DNA of 64,000 nucleotides from Duodenibacillus intestinigallinarum (GTDB lineage Bacteria > Pseudomonadota > Gammaproteobacteria > Burkholderiales > Burkholderiaceae_F), in contig DXAH01000013.1 of NCBI GenBank assembly GCA_019117105.1, positions 1 to 64,000 of the forward strand, given 5' to 3'. Positions 43,566 through 51,901 of this stretch are shown here, one piece after another. The notes under the pieces were generated by a model, which saw only the letters and a list, made by a program, of their open reading frames with translations, had not been told where the DNA came from and did no database searches. The first letter of the stretch is position 1. Each line of letters starts with the position of its first letter. Position numbers and translations under genes: made by a program.

Positions 43566-44321
43566 TTGTCTGACAAGCAGATTGACACGCTCACGGCCAA
43601 GAACCTCATGAAACGCTACGGTGCGCGCAAAGTGGTGCGCGACGTGTCTGTAAGCGTCAAAAGCGGTGAGGTAGTAGGACTTCTCGGGCCCAACGGCGCC
43701 GGCAAAACCACGACCTTCTACATGATCGTGGGCCTTGTGCCGCCCAACGGCGGCGACATCCTCTTAAACGACAATCCGATCACGCATCTGCCGATTTTCA
43801 AGCGAGCCCGCCTGGGCGTGTCCTACCTGCCGCAAGAAGCAAGCGTCTTTCGCAAGCTAACAGTCGAGGATAACATCCGCGCCATTCTGGAGCTGCAGTA
43901 CGATAAGACAGGCGCCCGGCTGTCGCGCACCGAAATCGAAAAGCGCCTCAACAATCTTCTCGACGAGCTGCAGATTCAGCACATCCGCACCAACACTGCC
44001 CTCTCGCTTTCGGGCGGCGAACGTCGCCGCACGGAAATCGCACGTGCATTGGCAGCCGATCCTCGCTTCATTCTGCTCGACGAACCGTTTGCAGGTGTCG
44101 ACCCAATCGCCGTGATTGAGATTCAGCGCATCGTTCGCTTCCTCAAGGACCGCGGCATCGGTGTCCTGATCACCGACCACAACGTACGAGAAACGCTGGG
44201 CATTTGCGACCACGCCTACATCATCAACGAAGGCGAAGTGCTCGCTCAGGGCTCGCCCGAGGAAATCATCTCCAACGAGTCCGTCCGAAAGATTTATCTG
44301 GGCGAAAACTTCCGCATGTAA
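43566..44321 (+). CDS. lptB: LPS export ABC ATPase LptB
   Basis: 251 residues starting with TTG at 43566. Walker A is GPNGAGKT, signature LSGGERRRTEIARAL and Walker B FILLDEPFAGVDPIA, all typical for LptB. It powers LPS extraction from the inner membrane with LptFG, which are not in this window. It lies between lptA and rpoN, its usual place. Confidence 0.97.
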   Translation: MSDKQIDTLTAKNLMKRYGARKVVRDVSVSVKSGEVVGLLGPNGAGKTTTFYMIVGLVPPNGGDILLNDNPITHLPIFKRARLGVSYLPQEASVFRKLTVEDNIRAILELQYDKTGARLSRTEIEKRLNNLLDELQIQHIRTNTALSLSGGERRRTEIARALAADPRFILLDEPFAGVDPIAVIEIQRIVRFLKDRGIGVLITDHNVRETLGICDHAYIINEGEVLAQGSPEEIISNESVRKIYLGENFRM

Positions 44322-44333
44322 CCTTTTCTTCGG

Positions 44334-45761
44334 ATGTCCGCTATGCCGAGAGCCGCTCTGTCGCAAACCATCACGCAAAAGACCGTGCTCTCGCAGCAGC
44401 TGCGGCAGTCCGTGGAGTTGCTGCAGCTCTCGGGGCCCGAACTGCAACGCGAGCTCGAAGTCCAGCTACTATCCAATCCCCTTCTGAAGCTCGACGAAGA
44501 GTCTTCGGCCGCCGAAACACCGATCAAAAGCGAGGAACTCCCTGCGCTGCAGGCGCCCGAAGCGGGCGTCGCACACGACTTTCGTGAACCCAATTACCTC
44601 ACCTGGCGAGGCACGGCTCCCGAAACCGAAGATTTCGATCCCTACGGCGCCATCGGCTCACAGGAAACACTAGGCGACTATCTCCTGCATCAGCTCGGCT
44701 GTCTTCGTCTTGCCGAAGATCTGAGAATGCGCTGCGCATGGATCATCGGCAACCTCGACGACGAAGGCTTCCTGTCCGACTGTCTTGAAGAACTCGCACG
44801 CGACGGCGCTCAGGTCATCGGTGTGACCGAAGATCTCTACGCCTGGCAAAAAGCTCTTCGCCTGGTACAAGGTCTCGACCCCGCAGGGATTGCGGCCGAC
44901 GGGCCGACACAGTCTCTTTTGATTCAGCTCTCCCGACTGGAAGTTTCCGAGGAAGAGCGTACGATCGCCTCGGCGCTTCTTACACGCATGCCCGAGGCGC
45001 TGGCCAAGCGCGACCACAAAGCTGCGGCCAAAGCGCTGGGCGTTACCGTGGAAAAAATCGAGCAGGCGCACGCGCTCATCTTGTCGCTTAATCCCCATCC
45101 GGCGTCTGCCTTCGCCGATACGCACGAAACGGGCTGCGTCATTGCCGAAGTGTTGCTCGTCAAGACCAAGGACGGCTGGAAGGCCGTGCTCAATCCGGAC
45201 GTGGTCGCCCGACTGCGTTTTGACGATGAAACGTACAACCTTCTGACTCAAGCCAAGCTTCAGGGTAAAGACCTCGCCGACTGGAAAGCTCGCGCGCGCG
45301 ACGCCCGAGGTTTTGTGCGTGCGCTTGAGATGCGCTACTCGACCATCACAGCCGTGGCTCAGACGATTGCCGACATGCAGGAAGCCTTTTTCACCGAAGG
45401 CCCCAAAGCGCTCAAGCCCATGGGACTTAAGGACATCGCCGCCCGACTCGGACTGTCGGAATCCACCGTCAGTCGCGCCGCAGCAGGCAAATATCTGCAA
45501 AGCCCCTCGGGGACGTTTGAGCTCAAGTATTTCTTCTCAAGCGCTCTTGCAGGCGACGACGGTCAAACGGCAAGCGCCGCAGCCGCCCGACAGCTTATCG
45601 TGGAAGCCGTGGCCAAAGAAAATCCCGCAAAGCCACTGTCGGACGCCGCCATCGCGGAAATCCTCGCTTCCCACGGCATTCACCTGGCTCGTCGTACGGT
45701 TGCCAAGTACAGAGAAATCGAGCAGATTCCGCCAAAAAGCCTTCGCAAGCGCTCAAGCTGA
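44334..45761 (+). CDS. rpoN: RNA polymerase sigma-54 factor
   Basis: 475 residues. Region I is Gln/Leu-rich (LSQQLRQSVELLQLS), the core-binding domain follows, a helix-turn-helix lies at about 360-385 (LKDIAARLGLSESTVSRA), and the RpoN box ARRTVAKYRE is close to the end. It recognises -24/-12 promoters and needs an AAA+ activator. It starts 12 bp after lptB. The usual next gene, hpf, is absent. Confidence 0.96.
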   Translation: MSAMPRAALSQTITQKTVLSQQLRQSVELLQLSGPELQRELEVQLLSNPLLKLDEESSAAETPIKSEELPALQAPEAGVAHDFREPNYLTWRGTAPETEDFDPYGAIGSQETLGDYLLHQLGCLRLAEDLRMRCAWIIGNLDDEGFLSDCLEELARDGAQVIGVTEDLYAWQKALRLVQGLDPAGIAADGPTQSLLIQLSRLEVSEEERTIASALLTRMPEALAKRDHKAAAKALGVTVEKIEQAHALILSLNPHPASAFADTHETGCVIAEVLLVKTKDGWKAVLNPDVVARLRFDDETYNLLTQAKLQGKDLADWKARARDARGFVRALEMRYSTITAVAQTIADMQEAFFTEGPKALKPMGLKDIAARLGLSESTVSRAAAGKYLQSPSGTFELKYFFSSALAGDDGQTASAAAARQLIVEAVAKENPAKPLSDAAIAEILASHGIHLARRTVAKYREIEQIPPKSLRKRSS

Positions 45762-45890
45762 CGGTACATGTGCCGGTTCTTAAAGCAACAGCCCGAGCCT
45801 CTTTCGGGCAAGGCGGTACAATGCGCGGAGTGTTTTAATTCGAGCCGAACATAAATCCCGCTCATCGTTTTTCTGTTGGCTCTTTTTTGT

Positions 45891-46406
45891 ATGAATCCCG
45901 TAGCTTCGCTTCTGACGATCGACGGCATTGCGCTCAATGTGGATGCCCCCAGCCGCAAACGCGCGTTCGAGGAACTCGCGCATTTGTTTGAAAAGAATGC
46001 CGGCATTCCCCACCGGGAAGCCTTTGACGCCCTCAACGCCCGCGAGCGCCTCGGCTGCACGGCTCTCGGGGGCGGCGTCGCGATTCCGCACGGCCGCATT
46101 CAGGGGCTCGACAAGATCGTCGTTGCCATCCTGAGAACCAAAACCCCGGTGGTGTTCGACACGCCCGACAATCGCCGCGCACGACTTTTTTTCGGCATCC
46201 TGATTCCTGCCAATGATGAGGAGCACTACCTGCCGGTACTGTCCACTGTCGCCGCACTTTTGAAAGACCGCGACATTAAGGACAAGCTTCTGAACGAAAC
46301 CGAACCCGTGGCCATCTGCCAGACCATAAGCGACTTCGTGCCGCAGGAATGGCCGGCCAACTCCGAAGAGGAAACGAAGGATCTGCAAAACAGCGCTTCC
46401 GCATAA
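45891..46406 (+). CDS. ptsN: PtsN-type EIIA-Ntr phosphocarrier
   Basis: 171 residues from ATG 45891. The phosphorylated His is H67 in AIPHGR. PtsN is the last carrier of the nitrogen PTS and regulates K+ uptake, phosphate sensing and other processes. Neither its donor NPr nor PtsP is in this window. It follows rpoN by 129 bp, with a TACAAT upstream at 45817 as possible -10. In most betaproteobacteria hpf precedes it and hprK follows it; both are missing here. Confidence 0.92.
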   Translation: MNPVASLLTIDGIALNVDAPSRKRAFEELAHLFEKNAGIPHREAFDALNARERLGCTALGGGVAIPHGRIQGLDKIVVAILRTKTPVVFDTPDNRRARLFFGILIPANDEEHYLPVLSTVAALLKDRDIKDKLLNETEPVAICQTISDFVPQEWPANSEEETKDLQNSASA

Positions 46407-46506
46407 GCCTCTGTCCCGATTGAATTTTTCTTTCGCAAACCCTGACCGAACGCGTAGTCCGTGAGACAATACCGTTCGGTTGTTTGTTTTGAAAAAGGGC
46501 AACGTC

Positions 46507-47442
46507 ATGTCCGACTCCGACAGTCTTTCTGCTCAGCTCATCATCGTCACGGGGCTTTCCGGTTCCGGCAAGTCCATTGCCATCCGCCAGCTTGAAGACA
46601 GCGGCTATTACTGTCTGGACAACCTGCCGGCCGACTTTCTGCAAAGCGTCGTCGCGCATCTGGCACAGCACGGACTCAAGAAACTTGCCGTTTCCATCGA
46701 CGCTCGCAGTCAGGTCAATCTTGAAACGGCCAGAAGCGCCATGCAGCAGCTAGCCGGCGCAGGTTGCGACGTACGTGTGCTGTTTTTGACCGCCTCAACA
46801 CCTGAACTGGTGCGACGCTTTTCTGAAACCCGCCGCCGGCACCCGCTCACCGGACCGCAGGAAGACGGTTCGGCCGACCGTACGCTCAACGACGCCATCA
46901 GCCTGGAGCGCGAACTGCTGGCTCCGGCCACACAATACGCTCACGTCATCGACACCACGGGGCTGCTTCCCAATACGCTGCGCGACTGGGTGCGCACGTT
47001 TGCGCAGGCCGAGCAGTCGATGATGACGCTAGCCTTTGAAAGCTTTGCGTTCAAAAACGGCATCCCGGTGGCCGCCGACCTCGTCTTTGACGTCCGCAAC
47101 CTTCCCAACCCCTATTACGATCCGCAGCTGCGGCCGCTCACCGGGCTTGATGCGCCGGTCGCCGACTATCTGGCTCAGTTTGAAAACGTGCGGGAAATGA
47201 TCGCCGACATCGAGCAATTCCTTGCCAAATGGCTTCCGTCGTATGAAGCGCAAAACCGCCATTATTTGACGATTGCCATCGGCTGCACAGGCGGGCAGCA
47301 CCGCAGTGTCTACGTTGCCAACACGCTCGGACGTCTCTTTAAAGACAAAGTGCTCACGGTCGTTCGCCACCGCAATCTCTCGACCAAGATGCCTGAGGCA
47401 ATCGCCCGTTACGAGGCAGCGCAGGCGCGTCAGAAGAGCTGA
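46507..47442 (+). CDS. rapZ: RNase adapter RapZ
   Basis: 311 residues from ATG 46507, preceded by AAAAAGGG. The P-loop GLSGSGKS is at 16-23 and the C-terminal domain carries IGCTGGQHRSVY. In E. coli RapZ binds GlmZ/GlmY RNAs and glucosamine-6-phosphate to set GlmS levels. No such small RNA is recognised nearby. Its last 13 bases overlap the convergent mutY end. Confidence 0.94.
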   Translation: MSDSDSLSAQLIIVTGLSGSGKSIAIRQLEDSGYYCLDNLPADFLQSVVAHLAQHGLKKLAVSIDARSQVNLETARSAMQQLAGAGCDVRVLFLTASTPELVRRFSETRRRHPLTGPQEDGSADRTLNDAISLERELLAPATQYAHVIDTTGLLPNTLRDWVRTFAQAEQSMMTLAFESFAFKNGIPVAADLVFDVRNLPNPYYDPQLRPLTGLDAPVADYLAQFENVREMIADIEQFLAKWLPSYEAQNRHYLTIAIGCTGGQHRSVYVANTLGRLFKDKVLTVVRHRNLSTKMPEAIARYEAAQARQKS

Positions 47443-48452
47443 GCGTCAAAAAGCAGCGTTGAAAGAAGTTTTTTAATCGGTGCGGGCAGCGGGCCGCCCG
47501 TAAGACGACTTGCCGGCACGGCAAAAGCCTTCGGCGGCAGCTCGCTTACCTCGGCTCTGTGCACCGCCAAGGTAAGCGTCACGTGCGACATCACGTGTTC
47601 GATGCGCGCCACTTCGACGCCCCGAGGATGAGCTGTTTCCGGCAGTGTCCACAAGCCCTTCCAGTGCCCCATTCCCTTTTGGACCTCATCGCGGAGCACG
47701 AGCCACACCCAGGGCTCTTCCTCCTTGATCTCGACGCACAGCAAAGCGTGGACAAGCGCCGTCCTCCTGGGCTTGGCCGGAGCCTTCACAGGGTAGTCCA
47801 ATGGATTGCCCTGTCTGGATGCTTTGCAAAACTCCCCGACGGGACACTGCTCGCACTTGGGCGTAGTCCGGGTGCAGAGCATCGCTCCCAAATCCATCAT
47901 GGCCTGGTTGTAGCAGCCCGGATCCGTACGGCTTACTAGCGCCTCGGCCCGCTGCTGCAGCAACTTCGCCGTTTTCGACTGATTGATCGGGGCGGACAAA
48001 GCAAAAATGCGCGCCAGAACTCGCTTGACGTTGCCGTCGCAGACGGCCGCCACTTCCCCGTTGCAGAAGCTGGCAAGCGCCGCAGCCGTACTCGAGCCCA
48101 CGCCGGGCAACTTTTCCCATGCGGCTCTAGTCTGCGGGAAACGGCCTGCGGCAGCAATCTCTTTGGCGGCCTTATGCAGATTGCGCGCTCGGCTGTAGTA
48201 ACCCAGTCCGGCCCACAGGCGCATGACGTCTTCTTCCGAAGCCTCGGCCAGATCGTCAACAGTAGGAAAGGCCTGCAGAAAACGGGCAAAGTAGTCCCTG
48301 ACGACCGATACCTGCGTCTGCTGAAGCATGATTTCGCTCAGCCATCGACGGTATGGGTCGCTCGTAAACCAAGGCAGATTTTGGCGGCCCTTTTCGCGCT
48401 GCCACGAGCAGAGCCTGCGGGCAAATTCTTCCGAATTCATGAAAAATTTCAT
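47430..48452 (-). CDS. mutY: A/G-specific adenine glycosylase MutY
   Basis: 340 residues from ATG 48452, which overlaps the mutM stop by 4 bp (ATGA); ATG 48440 is an alternative. It removes adenine mispaired with 8-oxoguanine. The helix-hairpin-helix is KLPGVGSSTAAALASF, the catalytic Asp lies in VCDGNVKRVLAR, and the [4Fe-4S] cluster is CTRTTPKCEQCPVGEFC. The C-terminal Nudix-like domain senses 8-oxoguanine. It is translationally coupled to mutM, so both GO-system glycosylases share one transcript. Confidence 0.95.
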   Translation of the reverse strand: MKFFMNSEEFARRLCSWQREKGRQNLPWFTSDPYRRWLSEIMLQQTQVSVVRDYFARFLQAFPTVDDLAEASEEDVMRLWAGLGYYSRARNLHKAAKEIAAAGRFPQTRAAWEKLPGVGSSTAAALASFCNGEVAAVCDGNVKRVLARIFALSAPINQSKTAKLLQQRAEALVSRTDPGCYNQAMMDLGAMLCTRTTPKCEQCPVGEFCKASRQGNPLDYPVKAPAKPRRTALVHALLCVEIKEEEPWVWLVLRDEVQKGMGHWKGLWTLPETAHPRGVEVARIEHVMSHVTLTLAVHRAEVSELPPKAFAVPASRLTGGPLPAPIKKLLSTLLFDAQLF

Positions 48453-49276
48453 TTTTTCTGGCATTTCGGGCAGAAATAGGTGCTTCTCTGTCCCAGCACG
48501 ATGCGTCGAATCGGCGTGCCGCAGATGGGACACGGTTCGCCCTCCCGGTCGTAGACGCTCGTTTGCAGTGCAAACCATCCCGAAGCGCCGTCGGCACCGT
48601 GAAAGTCCCGCAAAGTGCTGCCGCCCGCTTCGATTGCCGAGGAAAGCACCTTGCGCACCGCTTCCAACAGACGGGCACATTGCGGCCTGCTCAGCCGGTC
48701 TGCCGGCTTAGTCGGATGTATGCGTGCATCAAACAACGCCTCGTTGGCGTAGATATTGCCGCAGCCGACGACGGCGCTCCCATCAAGCAACACCTGCTTG
48801 ACGGAGCGATGCGTCTTTTTAAGGCTATTGAAAAACGAGCTCTCGGTAAGTGCCTCGTCAAAAGGCTCAGGCCCTAAGCGGCTTAACGGCGGCACGCCGC
48901 GCGGATCCGCATCCATCACCGTCATGGCCCCGAATCTTCTGGGATCACGGTAGCGCGCGACCGTATCGCCGAAAACCAAATCGACGTGTTCGTGCTTCTG
49001 CACTTCGGGCCAAGGCCGATCGTAGACGCGCCAGGAACCGCTCATACCCATGTGAGAAGCCAGCCAGGTGCGCGCACCCTGATCGTTTTCAAACACCCAA
49101 ATCAGCACCTTGGCGCGGCGCTCAAGGCTTACCAGCCGCAGCCCCTCAATGTTGGGCAGGCAATCCAGGGAGCCTCGCAGGGCGCCCACACGCGCAACGA
49201 CTTCGGTGACCGTTTTGCCTACCAAATGCGGTGCGAGACCGCGCCGCGTCACTTCCACTTCGGGCAATTCGGGCAT
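48449..49276 (-). CDS. mutM: Formamidopyrimidine-DNA glycosylase MutM
   Basis: 275 residues from ATG 49276 (MPELPEVEV), where Pro2 after Met removal is the catalytic nucleophile and Glu3 assists. It excises 8-oxoguanine and Fapy lesions. The helix-two-turn-helix is near residues 150-175 (VGCGNIYANEALF), and a zinc finger CPICGTPIRR ending in CPKCQKK closes the protein. It precedes mutY. Confidence 0.97.
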   Translation of the reverse strand: MPELPEVEVTRRGLAPHLVGKTVTEVVARVGALRGSLDCLPNIEGLRLVSLERRAKVLIWVFENDQGARTWLASHMGMSGSWRVYDRPWPEVQKHEHVDLVFGDTVARYRDPRRFGAMTVMDADPRGVPPLSRLGPEPFDEALTESSFFNSLKKTHRSVKQVLLDGSAVVGCGNIYANEALFDARIHPTKPADRLSRPQCARLLEAVRKVLSSAIEAGGSTLRDFHGADGASGWFALQTSVYDREGEPCPICGTPIRRIVLGQRSTYFCPKCQKK

Positions 49277-49422
49277 AACAATCCAACAACGTAGCAACTC
49301 AGTTGGCGGTATTGTACGCAAGCACTAGCAAGCTTCTCCTCCTTCCGACGGAAGATTTTTAATCCCGTGCGTGAGAAAATTTCGGTTTGCCCCTCCTCAT
49401 TCACGCCCCTCTCGCGAATACC

Positions 49423-50304
49423 ATGCCAGATAACAAAACCGCAGCCCCGAGCAATCCCTACAAAGCCCTCCTTGAAACCTGTGTGGCGGGCGGCGTCTCG
49501 CGCGCAAACCAAAGCTTCCTGCAAACACTGCTCATGACGTTTCTTGCAGGAGCTTATATTGCCTTGGGCGGCTTTTTGGCTGTGCGCTGTGGTCTGGGTC
49601 TGTCATGGGATCAATGGGGATCCATGGGCAAGTTCGTGTTTGCCGCGGTCTTCCCACTAGGGCTGATTCTCACCGTCATCTGCGGCGCCGACCTTTTCAC
49701 CGGCAACGCCATGACGCTCACGAGCGCGCGCTGGAATAACCGCGTCGACTGGCTCGCTGTCCTGCGAAGCTGGACCTTTGCCTGGCTCGGCAACTTCATC
49801 GGGGCACTCTTTGTGGCTTATTTCCTGGTCTGGGCCACAGGCATCATCTTTGAAAAGGTCCCTTCAGCTGCGGGTGCAGCTATGCCCTGGGCCGAAGGGC
49901 TTGTGAAACTAGCCAACGGCAAAACGTCACTGTCCTTCGGCGAAGCATTCTGGCGCGGCGTCGGCTGCAACTGGCTCGTGTGCCTGGCCGTTTATCTCAG
50001 CTATGCCGCCAAAGACATTGCCGGAAAAATTCTCGCGCTGTGGTTCCCCACGATGGCCTTCGTTGCGATGGGCATGGAACACTGCATCGCCAACATGTTC
50101 TTCATTCCGGCGGCAATTTTTGCGGGCACCGACCCCCGCTATGTGGAACTCGTCAACTCCGGAGCTGCCGTGCCGCTTACCGCCGACTGGTCGAAATTCT
50201 TTATTGACAATCTGCCTGCCGTCACGCTCGGAAACATCGTCGGCGGCGCCGTTTTGGTAGCCGTCATCTACTGCGTGATTCACGGTAAGGTACGGAATTC
50301 TTAA
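49423..50304 (+). CDS. Formate/nitrite transporter family channel
   Basis: 293 residues from ATG 49423 with six hydrophobic helices. FNT motifs are FVFAAVFPLGLILTVICGAD-like segments and the pore His in MEHCIANMFFIP. FocA exports or imports formate; NirC passes nitrite. Since the window holds a formate dehydrogenase, formate is the more likely solute, but this is inference. The gene is divergent from mutM and ends 213 bp before metK. Confidence 0.9.
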   Translation: MPDNKTAAPSNPYKALLETCVAGGVSRANQSFLQTLLMTFLAGAYIALGGFLAVRCGLGLSWDQWGSMGKFVFAAVFPLGLILTVICGADLFTGNAMTLTSARWNNRVDWLAVLRSWTFAWLGNFIGALFVAYFLVWATGIIFEKVPSAAGAAMPWAEGLVKLANGKTSLSFGEAFWRGVGCNWLVCLAVYLSYAAKDIAGKILALWFPTMAFVAMGMEHCIANMFFIPAAIFAGTDPRYVELVNSGAAVPLTADWSKFFIDNLPAVTLGNIVGGAVLVAVIYCVIHGKVRNS

Positions 50305-50360
50305 GGTTTTTTAACGCATTGGCACTCAATTTAGCGTATGATTGCGCCAACTATAAAACC

Positions 50361-50478
50361 GTCACTGAGTTAACAAGACAACTTGCGGAGTGACGTTAAA
50401 CCAGAACCGCTAAAGCGTCTGTCGCAAAATGATCTGCCGGACATCGGCTTGAATTCGAGTGTTTGCGTAGGGCGCTTT
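50361..50478 (+). promoter_or_regulatory. Structured upstream region of metK, possible regulatory RNA
   Basis: Within the 212-bp gap before metK, AAAGCG (50412-50417) pairs with CGCTTT (50473-50478), CGCAAA (50423-50428) pairs with TTTGCG (50462-50467) across a 5x5 internal loop, and a GCCG/CGGC hairpin (50436-50448) lies inside. GCAAA at 50491-50495 could pair instead with TTTGC (50462-50466), ten bases before the ribosome binding site AAGGA. A separate hairpin GTCACT/AGTGAC sits at 50361-50394. No known SAM-I, SAM-II or SAH riboswitch pattern was recognised, and no T-run follows, so control would be of translation. Confidence 0.4.
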
Positions 50479-50516
50479 CCAACTTCTACTGCAAATATTC
50501 AAAAAGGATTCAAGAG

Positions 50517-51692
50517 ATGTCCGATTCTTATCTTTTCACCTCTGAGTCGGTGAGCGAAGGCCATCCGGATAAAGTCGCCGACCAGATTTCCGACGCCGTT
50601 CTCGATGCGTGTCTGGCTCAGGATCCGATGAGCCGTGTGGCCGCCGAGACGCTCTGCAATACCGGTCTCGTCGTTCTGGCCGGTGAAATCACCACCAACG
50701 CTACGGTTGACTACATCGGGCTCACGCGCGAAGTTTTGAAGCGCATCGGCTACGACAACACCGAATACGGCATTGACCACAAGGGTTGCTCCGTGCTCGT
50801 GGGCTATGACAAGCAGTCCAACGATATCGCTCAGGGCGTGGACGCCAAGAACGCCGATCCGCTCACGATCGGTGCCGGCGACCAGGGCCTGATGTTCGGC
50901 TACGCCTGTGACGAAACCGCCACGCTGATGCCCGCAGCCATTTACTACGCTCACCAGCTGATGCTGCGCCAGAGCAAACTGCGCCGCGACGGCACAATGC
51001 CCTATCTTCGTCCCGACGCCAAGAGCCAGGTGACGCTGCGCTACGAAAATGGTCGCCCGGTGGCTGCCGACACAATCGTGCTCTCGACCCAGCACTCGCC
51101 CGAATGGAGCGACGGCATGAGCATGAAGCCCGAATTCATCGAAGCCGTGATCGAAAACATCATTCGTCCGGTGATGCCTGCCGAATGGCTCAAGAACACG
51201 AAGTTTCTCGTCAACCCGACCGGCCGCTTCGTGGTCGGTGGCCCGCAGGGCGACTGCGGTCTGACCGGCCGCAAGATCATCGTCGACACCTACGGCGGCA
51301 GCTGCCCGCACGGCGGCGGTGCCTTCTCCGGTAAGGATCCGACCAAGGTTGACCGTTCGGCCGCCTACGCCTGCCGTTACGTTGCCAAGAACATCGTGGC
51401 CGCAGGGCTGGCCAGCCGCTGCCAGGTTCAGGTCGCCTACGCCATCGGCGTGGCCGAACCGATGAACATCACCGTTCGCACGATGGGCACGGGCAAGGTT
51501 TCCGACGATGCTCTGTCGGAAGCCGTGCGCAAGGTTTTCGATCTGCGTCCGGGCGGCATCCTGCAGATGCTCGACCTGCGTCGTCCGATCTACTCCAAGA
51601 CCGCCGCTTACGGTCACTTCGGCCGCGAAGAGCCGGAATTCACGTGGGAAAAGACCGACAAGGCCGACATCCTCAAGGGCATGTTCAGCTAA
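50517..51692 (+). CDS. metK: S-adenosylmethionine synthetase
   Basis: 391 residues from ATG 50517, preceded by AAGGATTCAAG. It makes SAM from methionine and ATP. Signatures are LFTSESVSEGHPDKVADQIS at the start, GAGDQGLMFGYA and GGGAFSGKDPTKVDRS. The gene has its own long leader, described separately, and ends before two hairpins at 51713-51777. It is followed by metY and metA, though across these terminators. Confidence 0.97.
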   Translation: MSDSYLFTSESVSEGHPDKVADQISDAVLDACLAQDPMSRVAAETLCNTGLVVLAGEITTNATVDYIGLTREVLKRIGYDNTEYGIDHKGCSVLVGYDKQSNDIAQGVDAKNADPLTIGAGDQGLMFGYACDETATLMPAAIYYAHQLMLRQSKLRRDGTMPYLRPDAKSQVTLRYENGRPVAADTIVLSTQHSPEWSDGMSMKPEFIEAVIENIIRPVMPAEWLKNTKFLVNPTGRFVVGGPQGDCGLTGRKIIVDTYGGSCPHGGGAFSGKDPTKVDRSAAYACRYVAKNIVAAGLASRCQVQVAYAIGVAEPMNITVRTMGTGKVSDDALSEAVRKVFDLRPGGILQMLDLRRPIYSKTAAYGHFGREEPEFTWEKTDKADILKGMFS

Positions 51693-51712
51693 TCGGGAAT
51701 TGTTTTCCGTCC

Positions 51713-51777
51713 GGCCGTCGCCTCTGCGACGGCCTTACAGCCGCCTGCAGGCCTCGCCGCAGGCGGTTTGCCTTTTT
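51713..51777 (+). terminator. Tandem terminators after metK
   Basis: First stem GGCCGTCGC at 51713-51721 with complement 51726-51734. Second stem CCGCCTGC at 51741-51748 with GCAGGCGG at 51759-51766, followed by TTTGCCTTTTT. Confidence 0.8.
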
Positions 51778-51901
51778 GAGTGTCGTCTGACGGCAATACC
51801 TCAAAACTTGTGCACATATTCTTTCGCACTCCCTCAATAGCCGCTCCGGCTACCCATACACTGCTCTGACTGTGTCAACAATTACGTATGAGGGACCTTT
51901 C

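Noticed and set aside
50305..50516. Known SAM riboswitch class before metK
   Set aside because: The conserved core patterns of SAM-I, SAM-II and SAH riboswitches that I can recall are not present; only an unclassified structure is reported.
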